This document shows, piece by piece, positions 44,489 through 52,044 of a DNA stretch of 64,000 nucleotides (its first letter is position 1; each line of letters starts with the position of its first letter). The stretch spans positions 3,224,001 to 3,288,000 of the forward strand of contig NZ_AP022579.1 of assembly GCF_010731295.1 (NCBI RefSeq). Reading direction: 5' to 3'. Below the pieces are notes generated by a model, which had not been told where the DNA came from, ran no database searches, and saw nothing but the letters and a program-made list of their open reading frames with translations. Made by a program: the position numbers and the translations under genes. The stretch comes from Mycolicibacterium boenickei (GTDB lineage Bacteria > Actinomycetota > Actinomycetes > Mycobacteriales > Mycobacteriaceae).

Positions 44489-44619
44489 CCGCGAGCGTGC
44501 GGGTCTGCTGGCCGACACGCCGACAAATGTCCGTACTTCGTGCACGCTCGATCGGTTCGAGCGTGCACTCACTGCCGCCCCACCGCGGCGTGTCGGGCAG
44601 CAGACCCGCACGCTCGCGG
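44489..44619. repeat. Inverted-repeat element, locus 2, between convergent genes
   Basis: Outer arms 44489-44522 and 44586-44619 are inverted repeats of 34 bp with one mismatch, nearly the same sequence as the arms at 12767-13030. An inner perfect hairpin has 12-bp arms GTGCACGCTCGA (44540-44551) and TCGAGCGTGCAC (44557-44568) with a 5-base loop. It fills the gap between the cyclase stop and the acyl-CoA dehydrogenase stop, 9 bases from the latter. Confidence 0.88.
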
Positions 44620-44628
44620 TGGGAAAAC

Positions 44629-45435
44629 CTACAGCTGCGCGAGGCGGGGGACGGTCCCGCGGGCACGTAGTCCGGCACCGGCCTTGCGGGTGAGTTCCCG
44701 TGAACTGCCCAGTAATCCGTCGAGCACCAGGACCCGCTTCACGTGGTGATGCAGCTCGTGCTCGGCGGTGAAGCCGATGCCGCCGAGCACCTGCTGGCAA
44801 TGCTTGGCCGCGGTCAGCGCAGCTTTGCCGGCGGCGGCCTTGGCCAGCAGCGAGTTCAAGTCGACGTTGTCCGCGTTTGGCAGGTTCAGCGTGGCCTCGG
44901 CACCTTCGATGGCCACCAGTGTCTCGGCCAGCCGATGCCGCACGGCCTGGAAGGTCGAGATCGGCTTGCCGAACTGGACGCGGTCCAGCGCGTGCTGCCG
45001 GGCCAGGGTCAGCATCGCGCGGGCGGACCCGACCAGCCACCAGCCCAGCGCGCGGCGGGCCTCCGATATCCGCAGCAGCTGGCCGTCGGGGACCTTCCGT
45101 AGCGGCAGGCCGCCCATGGTTTCGTCGGCGCTGGCGGGATTCTCGCCGCGTTCCCACACCACCCAGGTGCCGCCGGCATACGGCATCGGCGGGGTACCGC
45201 CGGGCAGCCCACCGATGGTCTCGAGCAGCACATCGTTGAGAATCGAGGCGTGCGAACCTGTTTCGCCCAGCAGCCGGAACACCAGGGGCAGGGCGACCTC
45301 AGACATGTCGGACAGCATCTCGTTCCAGCCGAGTTCGGCCAGTGCGGCGTCCAGCTTGGCGCCCGAGGTCGACAGCATGGTCTTGCGGAGCGTGTCTTCG
45401 AGCAGGCCCAGCGATTCGGTATCCAAATCGGTCAC
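44629..45435 (-). CDS. Short acyl-CoA dehydrogenase-family subunit
   Basis: A 268-residue acyl-CoA dehydrogenase-like chain lacking much of the N-terminal and middle domains. The C-terminal helical part is recognisable: RVQFGKPISTFQAVRHRLAE and the GGIGFTAEHELHHHVKR segment. The terminal catalytic-Glu region is absent. As in the pair at 10027-11941, it lies next to a full-length chain (45439-46590), here 3 bases downstream of it, and probably forms a heteromer. Starts at GTG 45433-45435. Last gene of the minus Rieske operon. Confidence 0.87.
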   Translation of the reverse strand: MTDLDTESLGLLEDTLRKTMLSTSGAKLDAALAELGWNEMLSDMSEVALPLVFRLLGETGSHASILNDVLLETIGGLPGGTPPMPYAGGTWVVWERGENPASADETMGGLPLRKVPDGQLLRISEARRALGWWLVGSARAMLTLARQHALDRVQFGKPISTFQAVRHRLAETLVAIEGAEATLNLPNADNVDLNSLLAKAAAGKAALTAAKHCQQVLGGIGFTAEHELHHHVKRVLVLDGLLGSSRELTRKAGAGLRARGTVPRLAQL

Positions 45436-45438
45436 GCC

Positions 45439-46590
45439 TCACTCCTTCCCGAGGTCGAGTAGCCGACGCGCGATGATGTTGCGCTGCACTTCGGCCGTGC
45501 CGCCGTAAATGGTCGACGCCCGCGAATACAGGTACTCGGTGCGCCATTCGGAGTCTTCGAGTTCGATGACGCCGGGCATCAGATTGCGTGCGGTGTCGTA
45601 GAGCAGCTGTTCGGCGCTCGCCAGCAGTACCTTGTCGATCGAGGTGTCCGGCCCGAGCTTGTGGCCCTCGGCCAGCCGGTGCTGGGTTGCCGCCGAACGA
45701 CAGCGCAGTGTGTGCAGAGCCAGGTAGACCTCGCCGAGATCCGGATCCACCACCTGCCCTTGCCGTTTCACCGCTTCGACGAGTGCGTCGAAGCGTGAGT
45801 ACAGGTAGGCGATGCGCTGCCAGAAGCAGGTCGACCGCTCGTACGGCAGCAGGTCCATCGCCAGCTGCCAGCCGTCGCCTGGCTTACCTAGCATCCGGCT
45901 CGCGTCGACCTCGACGTCGTCGAAGTACACCTCGCAGAACTCGTCGACGCCGTGCATTGTGCGCAAGGGCCTGATGGTGATGCCGGGGGAGTCGGTGTCG
46001 ACGAAGAATGCGGTGATGGCCTGGTGGTTGGGAGTGTCGGCGCCGCCGGTGCGGGTCAGCAGGATGCACCGGTGCGAGTACTGCGCGAAGCTGGTCCAGA
46101 CCTTTTGGCCGTTGATGATGTACCGGTGACCCTCCGTCGGATGCTGGACCGCGCGGGTGGTCAGCGATGCCAGGTCGCTGCCGGAGCCGGGTTCGGAGAA
46201 GCCTTGGCACCACTGCTCTTCGCCGGACAGCAGTTTCGGCACCATCTCGGCGGCCAGTTCCTTGGGCGCGTAGTCGATCATCGTCGGCGCCAGCACTTCC
46301 AGCATCGAATAGGGGCCGGGTTCGGCCAGCCTGCGGCCCACGACCTCCTCGCCGACGATGGCGCGCAGCATCTCCGGGCCGCCCAGGCCGCCGGCATGCT
46401 CAGGCCAGCCGTAGCGGCTCCAGCCGCCGTCGTACAGCGCTTTCTGCACGCGGGCAAACTGGCGCATGTGACCTTCGAGTGAGTGGTCCTCGGGTGGGGT
46501 CAGGTCATTGTCGGCAAGCCAATCCTGCAGCGCGGCACGGAATGTCGCGGGTTCGAAGAGGTCGCTCAGATCTGCGCTACGCTCGCTCAT
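45439..46590 (-). CDS. Acyl-CoA dehydrogenase, long partner subunit
   Basis: A 383-residue acyl-CoA dehydrogenase with GFSEPGSGSDLASL as flavin loop near 133-146, INGQKVWTS near 164, and C-terminal IYGGTAEVQRNIIARRLL. The YEGT Glu is Gly here, while LPYERS offers a possible alternative base. The ATG at 46588-46590 overlaps the SnoaL-like stop (ATGA) and is preferred to a much longer open frame upstream. Predicted to desaturate an acyl-CoA derived from the Rieske/amidohydrolase branch, together with the short chain. Confidence 0.9.
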   Translation of the reverse strand: MSERSADLSDLFEPATFRAALQDWLADNDLTPPEDHSLEGHMRQFARVQKALYDGGWSRYGWPEHAGGLGGPEMLRAIVGEEVVGRRLAEPGPYSMLEVLAPTMIDYAPKELAAEMVPKLLSGEEQWCQGFSEPGSGSDLASLTTRAVQHPTEGHRYIINGQKVWTSFAQYSHRCILLTRTGGADTPNHQAITAFFVDTDSPGITIRPLRTMHGVDEFCEVYFDDVEVDASRMLGKPGDGWQLAMDLLPYERSTCFWQRIAYLYSRFDALVEAVKRQGQVVDPDLGEVYLALHTLRCRSAATQHRLAEGHKLGPDTSIDKVLLASAEQLLYDTARNLMPGVIELEDSEWRTEYLYSRASTIYGGTAEVQRNIIARRLLDLGKE

Positions 46591-47033
46591 CCCGCTTCCG
46601 GCCTGCCGATCGCGTGCGGCCGGCCGTGGTCGTGATCGCCACTGCGCCGGATGAAGGTCATCGCCCGGGTCTTCAACCGCCAGCCCTCGGCGGTCCGCTC
46701 GTAGGTGTCGCGGTAGTAGCCGATGCGCATGTCGTGCTTGGAGTGCTCGATGAAGCACAGCGGCTGGGTGCCTGACGCGGTATCGGCCCCTTCGACCAGG
46801 TCGATCAGGGCGGTGCCGGTCATGAACAGGCCCTTGGGGGCGGCGTCCACCAGTACCGGGAAGCGATTCAGCGTGTAGGTCTCGCCGAATGCGCTGTACG
46901 TGCCGTCGGGTGTGAAAACACTGATCAGACCGTCGATGTCGCCCTGGGTGATGGTCACCGCATACTTGGCGAGCACCTGCTGGATCTCGATCAGATCCTC
47001 GGTCCGCGTCGGGGAATCAGTTGATGTGCTCAT
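46587..47033 (-). CDS. SnoaL-like / NTF2-fold protein
   Basis: A 148-residue cone-shaped NTF2-fold protein of the SnoaL_4 type: an N-terminal helix with IEIQQVLAKYAVTITQGD, then FTPDGTY and a C-terminal sheet ending in GWRLKTRAMTF. Relatives include small dehydratases, isomerases, aromatic-ring dioxygenase beta subunits and proteins of unknown activity. The Rieske alpha subunit in the same operon makes a beta-subunit-like role possible but unproven. The 3-terminal tail (HDHGRPHAIG) is His-rich. ATG at 47031-47033, overlapping the amidohydrolase gene by 17 bases. Confidence 0.8.
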   Translation of the reverse strand: MSTSTDSPTRTEDLIEIQQVLAKYAVTITQGDIDGLISVFTPDGTYSAFGETYTLNRFPVLVDAAPKGLFMTGTALIDLVEGADTASGTQPLCFIEHSKHDMRIGYYRDTYERTAEGWRLKTRAMTFIRRSGDHDHGRPHAIGRPEAG

Positions 47034-48243
47034 TGCGGAAGACCTTACCGCCTTTCATTACAAAATCCACATGTTGTGTAACGCTGATGTCCTCGAGTGG
47101 GTTTCCCGGCACCGCGATGATGTCGGCGAGGAGGCCTTCGGCGAGCCGGCCCCGGTCGGTGACGTTGATCAGGTCTGCGGCGATGGTGGTGGCTGAGCGC
47201 AGCACGGCGGCCGGGGGCATGCCCCATTCCACCAGCGTGACGAGCTCGTCGGCGTTCTTGCCGTGCGGGATGGCGGGGGCGTCGGTGCCGACGGCGATCT
47301 TCACCCCGGCCTCGTAGGCCGCCTTGATCGATGTTTCGGCTTTGGGGAACATCTCGGCAGCCTTGTCCTGCAGCACCTTCGGTGCCTTCGAGACGTCCAT
47401 GGCCTGGGCCAGGCGGCGGGTGGTGACCAGGAACCGGTCGTTGTCGACGAGCTTCTGGATCGCTTCGTCGTCCATCAGGAAGCCGTGTTCGATGCAGTCG
47501 ATGCCGCAGTCCACGGCGTGTTTGACGGCTTCGGCGCCGTGGGTGTGGGCGGCGACGCGCAGTCCGCGGCGGTGTGCCTCGTCGACGATGACGCGCAGTT
47601 CCTCGTCGGAATAGTGTTGTGCCCCAGCTTCACCGGTCAGTGACATGACGCCGCCCGAGCAGCACACCTTGATCAGCTGGGCGCCGTGCTTGATCTGGTA
47701 GCGCACCGCCTTGCGGATCTCGTCGACTCCGTTGGCGATGCCTTCCTCGATGGTCAGCTCCAGCACGCCGGGCATGAATGCCGCGAACATCGTGGGGTCC
47801 AGGTGCCCACCGGTGGGGGTGATGGCGTGGCCGGCCGGGATGATGCGGGGGCCGTCGATCCAGCCGGCGTCGATGGCCTTACCGAGGGCGACGTCGAGCA
47901 GGTAGCCGCCGGTCTTGACGAACAGCCCGAGGTTGCGCACCGTGGTGAACCCGGCGCGCAGGGTGCGGCGGGCGTTGCCCACCGCGCGCAGCACGCGGGT
48001 CGGGGGATCGTCCTGCACCTGGGACAGGCCCGGGTTCTCACCCCGGCCACCCATCAGCAGGTTGACTTCCATGTCCATGAGTCCGGGTAGAAGGATGGAG
48101 TCACCGAGATCGATGACCTCGTCATCGTCCGGAATCGGGCCACCTACGCTCACAATTCGGTCACCGTCGACACGGACAATGCCGGGACGAATGATCGTCC
48201 CGGCATCGACGTCGACAAGACCCGCAGCCTTGAGGGTCAGCAC
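47017..48243 (-). CDS. Metal-dependent amidohydrolase (imidazolonepropionase/prolidase-like) with altered HxH
   Basis: A 408-residue amidohydrolase-1 type protein with N- and C-terminal composite beta-sandwich parts. The barrel shows LIKVCCSGGV (the Lys that is usually carboxylated), AAHTHGAEAVKH, IEHGFLM and the final VGTDAPAIPHG. The first strand, normally PGLIDxHxH, reads PGLMDMEVNLL, so the HxH metal ligands are replaced by Glu and Asn. Whether one metal can still bind is unclear. GTG start at 48241-48243, 2 bases after the preceding stop. Possibly hydrolyses an amide or lactone ring in the Rieske branch. Confidence 0.83.
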   Translation of the reverse strand: MLTLKAAGLVDVDAGTIIRPGIVRVDGDRIVSVGGPIPDDDEVIDLGDSILLPGLMDMEVNLLMGGRGENPGLSQVQDDPPTRVLRAVGNARRTLRAGFTTVRNLGLFVKTGGYLLDVALGKAIDAGWIDGPRIIPAGHAITPTGGHLDPTMFAAFMPGVLELTIEEGIANGVDEIRKAVRYQIKHGAQLIKVCCSGGVMSLTGEAGAQHYSDEELRVIVDEAHRRGLRVAAHTHGAEAVKHAVDCGIDCIEHGFLMDDEAIQKLVDNDRFLVTTRRLAQAMDVSKAPKVLQDKAAEMFPKAETSIKAAYEAGVKIAVGTDAPAIPHGKNADELVTLVEWGMPPAAVLRSATTIAADLINVTDRGRLAEGLLADIIAVPGNPLEDISVTQHVDFVMKGGKVFRNEHIN

Positions 48244-48245
48244 GA

Positions 48246-48575
48246 TCAGACCACCGGCTCCTTGATGAGGTTGATGTAGGCCGCACCGCTGTCGAGCACC
48301 CGCGGTTGCTTCCACACCTCGACGGGAAAGCTGACCTGGACGATCGACTGTCCGAGGTGGACCAGGGCCTTGGCGTCGTCCGGCATGCTCGCCAGCGGGA
48401 AGCGGGCATCGACGTAGACCATGATGTCCTCGAGGCGTTCCATGCCGGCGTCGTACAGTGCCTGCATCTCGTCCATCGAAGAGTTGAGGCGCTTCTGATA
48501 GCGCTCCTCTTCGGTGGGCAGGCACCAGTCGCTGAACCGCTCCAGGTCGGCGAATTCCTCTGGCAACTTAGACAT
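48246..48575 (-). CDS. Small conserved protein next to Rieske oxygenase, unknown function
   Basis: 109 residues, acidic and helical at the N-terminus (LPEEFADLERFSDWCLPTEE), no signal or membrane segment, one Cys. I do not recognise the family. The ATG at 48573-48575 overlaps the 3' end of the Rieske gene by 8 bases, which suggests coupled translation; it may be an accessory or assembly subunit of that oxygenase. A longer frame upstream is only the overlap with the Rieske gene. Confidence 0.7.
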   Translation of the reverse strand: MSKLPEEFADLERFSDWCLPTEEERYQKRLNSSMDEMQALYDAGMERLEDIMVYVDARFPLASMPDDAKALVHLGQSIVQVSFPVEVWKQPRVLDSGAAYINLIKEPVV

Positions 48576-49917
48576 TTGCGGCATCCTTTTCTGCGGCCTT
48601 CTCACTCGGGGCGTGCTTGCCGTTGGTCGAACCATTCCCGTTGGCCTTGGCTTCTTTGTACCGGTCGACATACTTGTGCGCGGTGTGGTGCAGGTGGCGC
48701 AGCAGAATTTCCTGGTCGCACAGCGGGAAGTCGAGTACGGCGCGGGTGCCGATCTGCGTCTGGGTCGCTTCCAGCGTGTTGGCGTCCTGGAAGGCGTACT
48801 CCTTGAACGTCACGGCGGCGAGTTCCTGGGACAGCCGCTCGCGCAGGTTCTTCGGCGGCACGAAGTACAGGTCGGCCTCGAAGATGTGGCTGTCGACACC
48901 GGTGGGCCAGTAGTTGTAGGTCAGATACCAGCCCGGCGCCCAGAAGAGCAGGGTGAAGTTCGGGAAGAACTCGAAAGAATCCTGGCCCCACGTCGAGTGC
49001 CGGCCGGGATTGATCGCCGGTGGCAGCTCGTCGGGCAGGATGCCCTTGATGTCAGGGCGATCCCACGGCCCGAACAGGCCACTGTGCAGGATGCGCTCGA
49101 TGGGCTTGACCATCTTGAGGTCCTTCGGCGGGCTCATGCCGCCCCAGGACGAGATCATCGAGTGATCGCCCTTGATGTCGTAGTGCAGCGCTTCGAAGCC
49201 GAACTTGGCCAGCTTCTCGGCTTCCTCCTTTTCCGCCTGCTTCATGTGCAGGATCGGTGCGTGGTAGAACTCGACGAAGGCGTCGATGAACAGCTTCCAG
49301 TTGGCCTTGATCTCCGAGCGGTAGCTGTAGTGCTCGGTCATCTCGTGGAACGGATAACCCTTGAGGCCCTCGGCGAACTCGCCCAGGTACTCCTCGAGCG
49401 ACACCGCGTCGTCGTCGAAGTTGACGAAGATGAAGCCCTCCCACACCTCGCAGCGCACCGGCTTGAGTGGGTAGTCGGCCTTGTCGACGTCGAAGAACTC
49501 CTGCTCCTGCTGGATGAACGTCAGGTCACCCTTGAGGCTGTAACGCCAGGCGTGGTACTTGCAGACGAACTGGCGGCAGCTGCCGGAGACTTCCTCCCCC
49601 GGATAGTCGTTCCACACCAACTTGTTTCCGCGGTGGCGGCACAGGTTGTAGAAGGCGCGGATCTGGTCTCCGTCGTTGACGATGATGATCGAGGTGCCTG
49701 GGCCGACCGACGGCAGCTCGCGGGTGATGTAGCTGCCCTTCTTGGGAATCAGCTCCACCCGGCCCATCTGCAGCCAGGTCTTGCGGAAGATGGCCTGCTG
49801 CTCCAGCTTCCAGTGCTCGGGATCGATCGAGTCCTCGTAGTTGACCGGGGCGGTGCCCAATTCGGGCCAGTTCTCGGTCCAGCTGCCAACGGCTGGCTTC
49901 GGGAAGAACGCCATCAT
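48568..49917 (-). CDS. Rieske non-heme iron oxygenase, alpha subunit
   Basis: A 449-residue aromatic-ring-hydroxylating-type oxygenase. Rieske cluster ligands: Cys and His in CRHRGNK near 93-95, and Cys and His in VCKYHAW near 118-121. The catalytic domain shows NWKLFIDAFVEFYHAPILH, with the two iron His in YHAPILH. It hydroxylates its substrate with O2 and electrons supplied by a reductase, which is not encoded nearby; the lone ferredoxin at 8253-8564 is a candidate carrier. The C-terminal 30 residues are a charged, low-complexity tail. Start ATG 49915-49917; the operon continues with a small protein and an amidohydrolase. Confidence 0.93.
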   Translation of the reverse strand: MMAFFPKPAVGSWTENWPELGTAPVNYEDSIDPEHWKLEQQAIFRKTWLQMGRVELIPKKGSYITRELPSVGPGTSIIIVNDGDQIRAFYNLCRHRGNKLVWNDYPGEEVSGSCRQFVCKYHAWRYSLKGDLTFIQQEQEFFDVDKADYPLKPVRCEVWEGFIFVNFDDDAVSLEEYLGEFAEGLKGYPFHEMTEHYSYRSEIKANWKLFIDAFVEFYHAPILHMKQAEKEEAEKLAKFGFEALHYDIKGDHSMISSWGGMSPPKDLKMVKPIERILHSGLFGPWDRPDIKGILPDELPPAINPGRHSTWGQDSFEFFPNFTLLFWAPGWYLTYNYWPTGVDSHIFEADLYFVPPKNLRERLSQELAAVTFKEYAFQDANTLEATQTQIGTRAVLDFPLCDQEILLRHLHHTAHKYVDRYKEAKANGNGSTNGKHAPSEKAAEKDAANV

Positions 49918-49939
49918 CTACCTCTACTTTCCTCTTGAG

Positions 49940-50500
49940 TTAGTGGCCGGATTCCGGCGCGATTCCAAAGGTGTTGTAAGCCATGGCCATCAGGCCGTAG
50001 CCGCCGATTGTGAAGACCAGGTCCATGCGCTGGCGCTCGTCGAGGTGCTCGCTCAGGGCGGCCCAGGTGCCGTCCGAAATCTCCGATTCTCCGTCGAGTT
50101 CATCGACGGAGTCGAGCACCAATTGGTCGAGCGCAGTGGTGCCTTCGCCGCTCGTGCTGCTCGCGATCTGCTCATCGGTGAGACCCTCGGACTTGCCGAT
50201 GAAAGCGTGGTGCGCCCACTCGTATTCGCAGTTCTTGCGATGGGCGATCCGCAGGATGGCAAGCTCACGCATCTGCGGGTCCAGCGTCGAGCGGAACAGC
50301 AGGTGATTGCTGAACCGCAAGAACGCCTTGGTCAGCGCGGGATGGCGGGCCAGCGTCGACAACGCGGTTCCCGCACCCTCGGGGTTGAGCCGCTCCTCCG
50401 GAAGCATGACCGACAGTGCTCGTCGCACGTCGTCGTCCCACTCCTCGGCGGGCAAGGGGGCCAAGCGCACGGGGCGGTTCTCCTCTCGATGACCCATCAC
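49940..50500 (-). CDS. Carboxymuconolactone decarboxylase / AhpD-like protein
   Basis: A 186-residue all-helical protein. MRELAILRIAHRKNCEYEWAHH is the core of the family, with a CEYEWxHH motif in place of the CxxC of true AhpD peroxidase partners. Family members are decarboxylases or redox proteins; the function here is undecided. First gene of the minus Rieske operon, 22 bases before the oxygenase, reading away from the amidohydrolase operon across operators at 50515-50664. Confidence 0.85.
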   Translation of the reverse strand: MMGHREENRPVRLAPLPAEEWDDDVRRALSVMLPEERLNPEGAGTALSTLARHPALTKAFLRFSNHLLFRSTLDPQMRELAILRIAHRKNCEYEWAHHAFIGKSEGLTDEQIASSTSGEGTTALDQLVLDSVDELDGESEISDGTWAALSEHLDERQRMDLVFTIGGYGLMAMAYNTFGIAPESGH

Positions 50501-50514
50501 CGACTCTCGGTTGC

Positions 50515-50529
50515 GAGAATCTGGTTCTC
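50515..50529. promoter_or_regulatory. Operator palindrome GAGAATCTGGTTCTC
   Basis: Arms GAGAAT and GTTCTC, one base from perfect, 15 bp upstream of the AhpD-like start and 150 bp from the divergent amidohydrolase. A good position for repression of the Rieske operon. Confidence 0.65.
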
Positions 50530-50647
50530 ATTTCCGACTAAGAGGTTTCCATCTTTTGCCGCGATGGTCAACAAGAACGCACCAGGTTGTGGGGTGACCT
50601 GGCTAAATCTCCATGTCAGCAGGCTCAGACATTGATTCTCTCGAAAG

Positions 50648-50664
50648 GAGAAGCTAGTTTTCTC
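50648..50664. promoter_or_regulatory. Variant operator cluster upstream of the amidohydrolase operon
   Basis: GAGAA and TTCTC are separated by 7 bases here instead of 5, and further half sites (ATTCTC at 50635-50640, GAGAAC at 50670-50675) flank them. The cluster lies directly before the plus-strand start at 50680. Binding by the same regulator is possible but the spacing differs. Confidence 0.4.
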
Positions 50665-50679
50665 TCATAGAGAACCAAT

Positions 50680-52002
50680 GTGACGGCCATGGAATGGAGC
50701 GAGGCAGTGCACAAAGACGACATGATCTTGATCAGCGTCGACGACCACATCATCGAGCCGCCGAACATGTTCAAGAACCATCTGCCGGCCAAATACCGTG
50801 ACGAGGCACCGCGGCTCGTGCACAACCCGGATGGCAGCGACACCTGGCAGTTCCGGGACACCGTGATCCCCAACGTGGCACTCAACGCAGTGGCCGGCCG
50901 GCCCAAGGAGGAATACGGCCTGGAGCCTCAGGGGCTCGACGAGATCCGCAAGGGCTGCTACGACCCGAACGAGCGGGTCAAGGACATGAACGCCGGCGGT
51001 GTGCTGGCGACCATGAACTTCCCGTCGTTCCCAGGCTTCGCCGCCCGGCTGTTCGCCACCGACGACGACGAGTTCTCGTTGGCATTGGTACAGGCGTACA
51101 ACGACTGGCACATCGACGAATGGTGCGGGTCGAATCCGGGGCGGTTCATCCCGATGGCCATCCCGGCGATCTGGGATCCGCAGTTGTGCGCCGACGAGGT
51201 GCGTCGCGTATCGAAGAAGGGCGTGCACTCGCTGACCTTCACCGAGAACCCGTCGACACTGGGATACCCGTCCTTCCATGACCTGGAGTACTGGAAGCCG
51301 TTGTGGGAGGCCCTGGTTGACACCGACACCGTGATGAACGTGCACATCGGGTCGTCGGGCAAGCTGGCGATCACCGCGCCGGACGCCCCGATGGACGTGA
51401 TGATCACGCTGCAGCCGATGAACATCGTGCAGGCCGCGGCCGACCTGTTGTGGTCGGCACCGATCAAGGCGTACCCGGGCCTCAAGATCGCACTGTCCGA
51501 GGGTGGCACCGGGTGGATTCCGTACTTCCTGGACCGGGTGGACCGCACCTACGACATGCACTCGACCTGGACGCACCAGGACTTCGGCGGCAAGCTGCCC
51601 TCGGAGGTCTTCCGCGAGCACTTCATGACCTGCTTCATCTCCGACCCGGTCGGGGTGAAGAACCGCCATGAGATCGGCGTCGACAACATCTGCTGGGAGA
51701 TGGACTACCCGCACTCGGACTCGATGTGGCCGGGCGCTCCCGAAGAACTGCACGCGGTGTTCGAGACGTACGACGTCCCGGACGACGAGATCAACAAGAT
51801 CACCCACGAGAACGCCATGCGGCTCTACCACTTCGAGCCGTTCGCGCACGTGCCCAAGGACCAGGCCACCGTCGGCGCGTTGCGCAAGGCCGCCGAGGGG
51901 CACGACGTGTCGATCCGCGCGCTGAGCCACAAGGAGAAGACCGGCACCACGTTCGCCGACTTCCAGGCAAACGCCAAAGCCGTTGCCGGCGCGCGAGACT
52001 GA
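50680..52002 (+). CDS. Amidohydrolase-2 family protein
   Basis: A protein of about 440 residues with the amidohydrolase_2 barrel: SVDDHIIEPPNMF near 19-31 for the first metal ligands, NVHIGSSG near 222-229 and the C-terminal MDYPHSDSMWPGAP. This resembles mycobacterial members annotated as TIM-barrel metal hydrolases and the paralogue at 32237. Starts considered are GTG 50680, ATG 50689 and GTG 50707 (the last preceded by GGAGCGAGG); the exact N-terminus is uncertain. First gene of the plus operon ending at 57591. May act on the Rieske product. Confidence 0.85.
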   Translation: MTAMEWSEAVHKDDMILISVDDHIIEPPNMFKNHLPAKYRDEAPRLVHNPDGSDTWQFRDTVIPNVALNAVAGRPKEEYGLEPQGLDEIRKGCYDPNERVKDMNAGGVLATMNFPSFPGFAARLFATDDDEFSLALVQAYNDWHIDEWCGSNPGRFIPMAIPAIWDPQLCADEVRRVSKKGVHSLTFTENPSTLGYPSFHDLEYWKPLWEALVDTDTVMNVHIGSSGKLAITAPDAPMDVMITLQPMNIVQAAADLLWSAPIKAYPGLKIALSEGGTGWIPYFLDRVDRTYDMHSTWTHQDFGGKLPSEVFREHFMTCFISDPVGVKNRHEIGVDNICWEMDYPHSDSMWPGAPEELHAVFETYDVPDDEINKITHENAMRLYHFEPFAHVPKDQATVGALRKAAEGHDVSIRALSHKEKTGTTFADFQANAKAVAGARD

Positions 52003-52012
52003 ACGCCGAGAC

Positions 52013-52026
52013 TTCTCGGCCGAGAA
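52013..52026. repeat. 14-bp perfect palindrome TTCTCGGCCGAGAA
   Basis: Lies in the 42-base gap between the amidohydrolase stop and the acyl-CoA dehydrogenase start. It uses the same TTCTC and GAGAA words as the operators but in inverted order, so it is not the same site. It could be a small hairpin in the operon mRNA. Confidence 0.4.
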
Positions 52027-52044
52027 CAATAGGAGACCACACAA

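Noticed and set aside
50648..50664. Counting this site as a full copy of the operator
   Set aside because: The arms are 2 bases further apart than in every other copy, so it is listed only as a variant.
52013..52026. TTCTCGGCCGAGAA as another operator of the regulon
   Set aside because: It has the half-site words in the opposite order and lies inside an operon, not in a promoter region.
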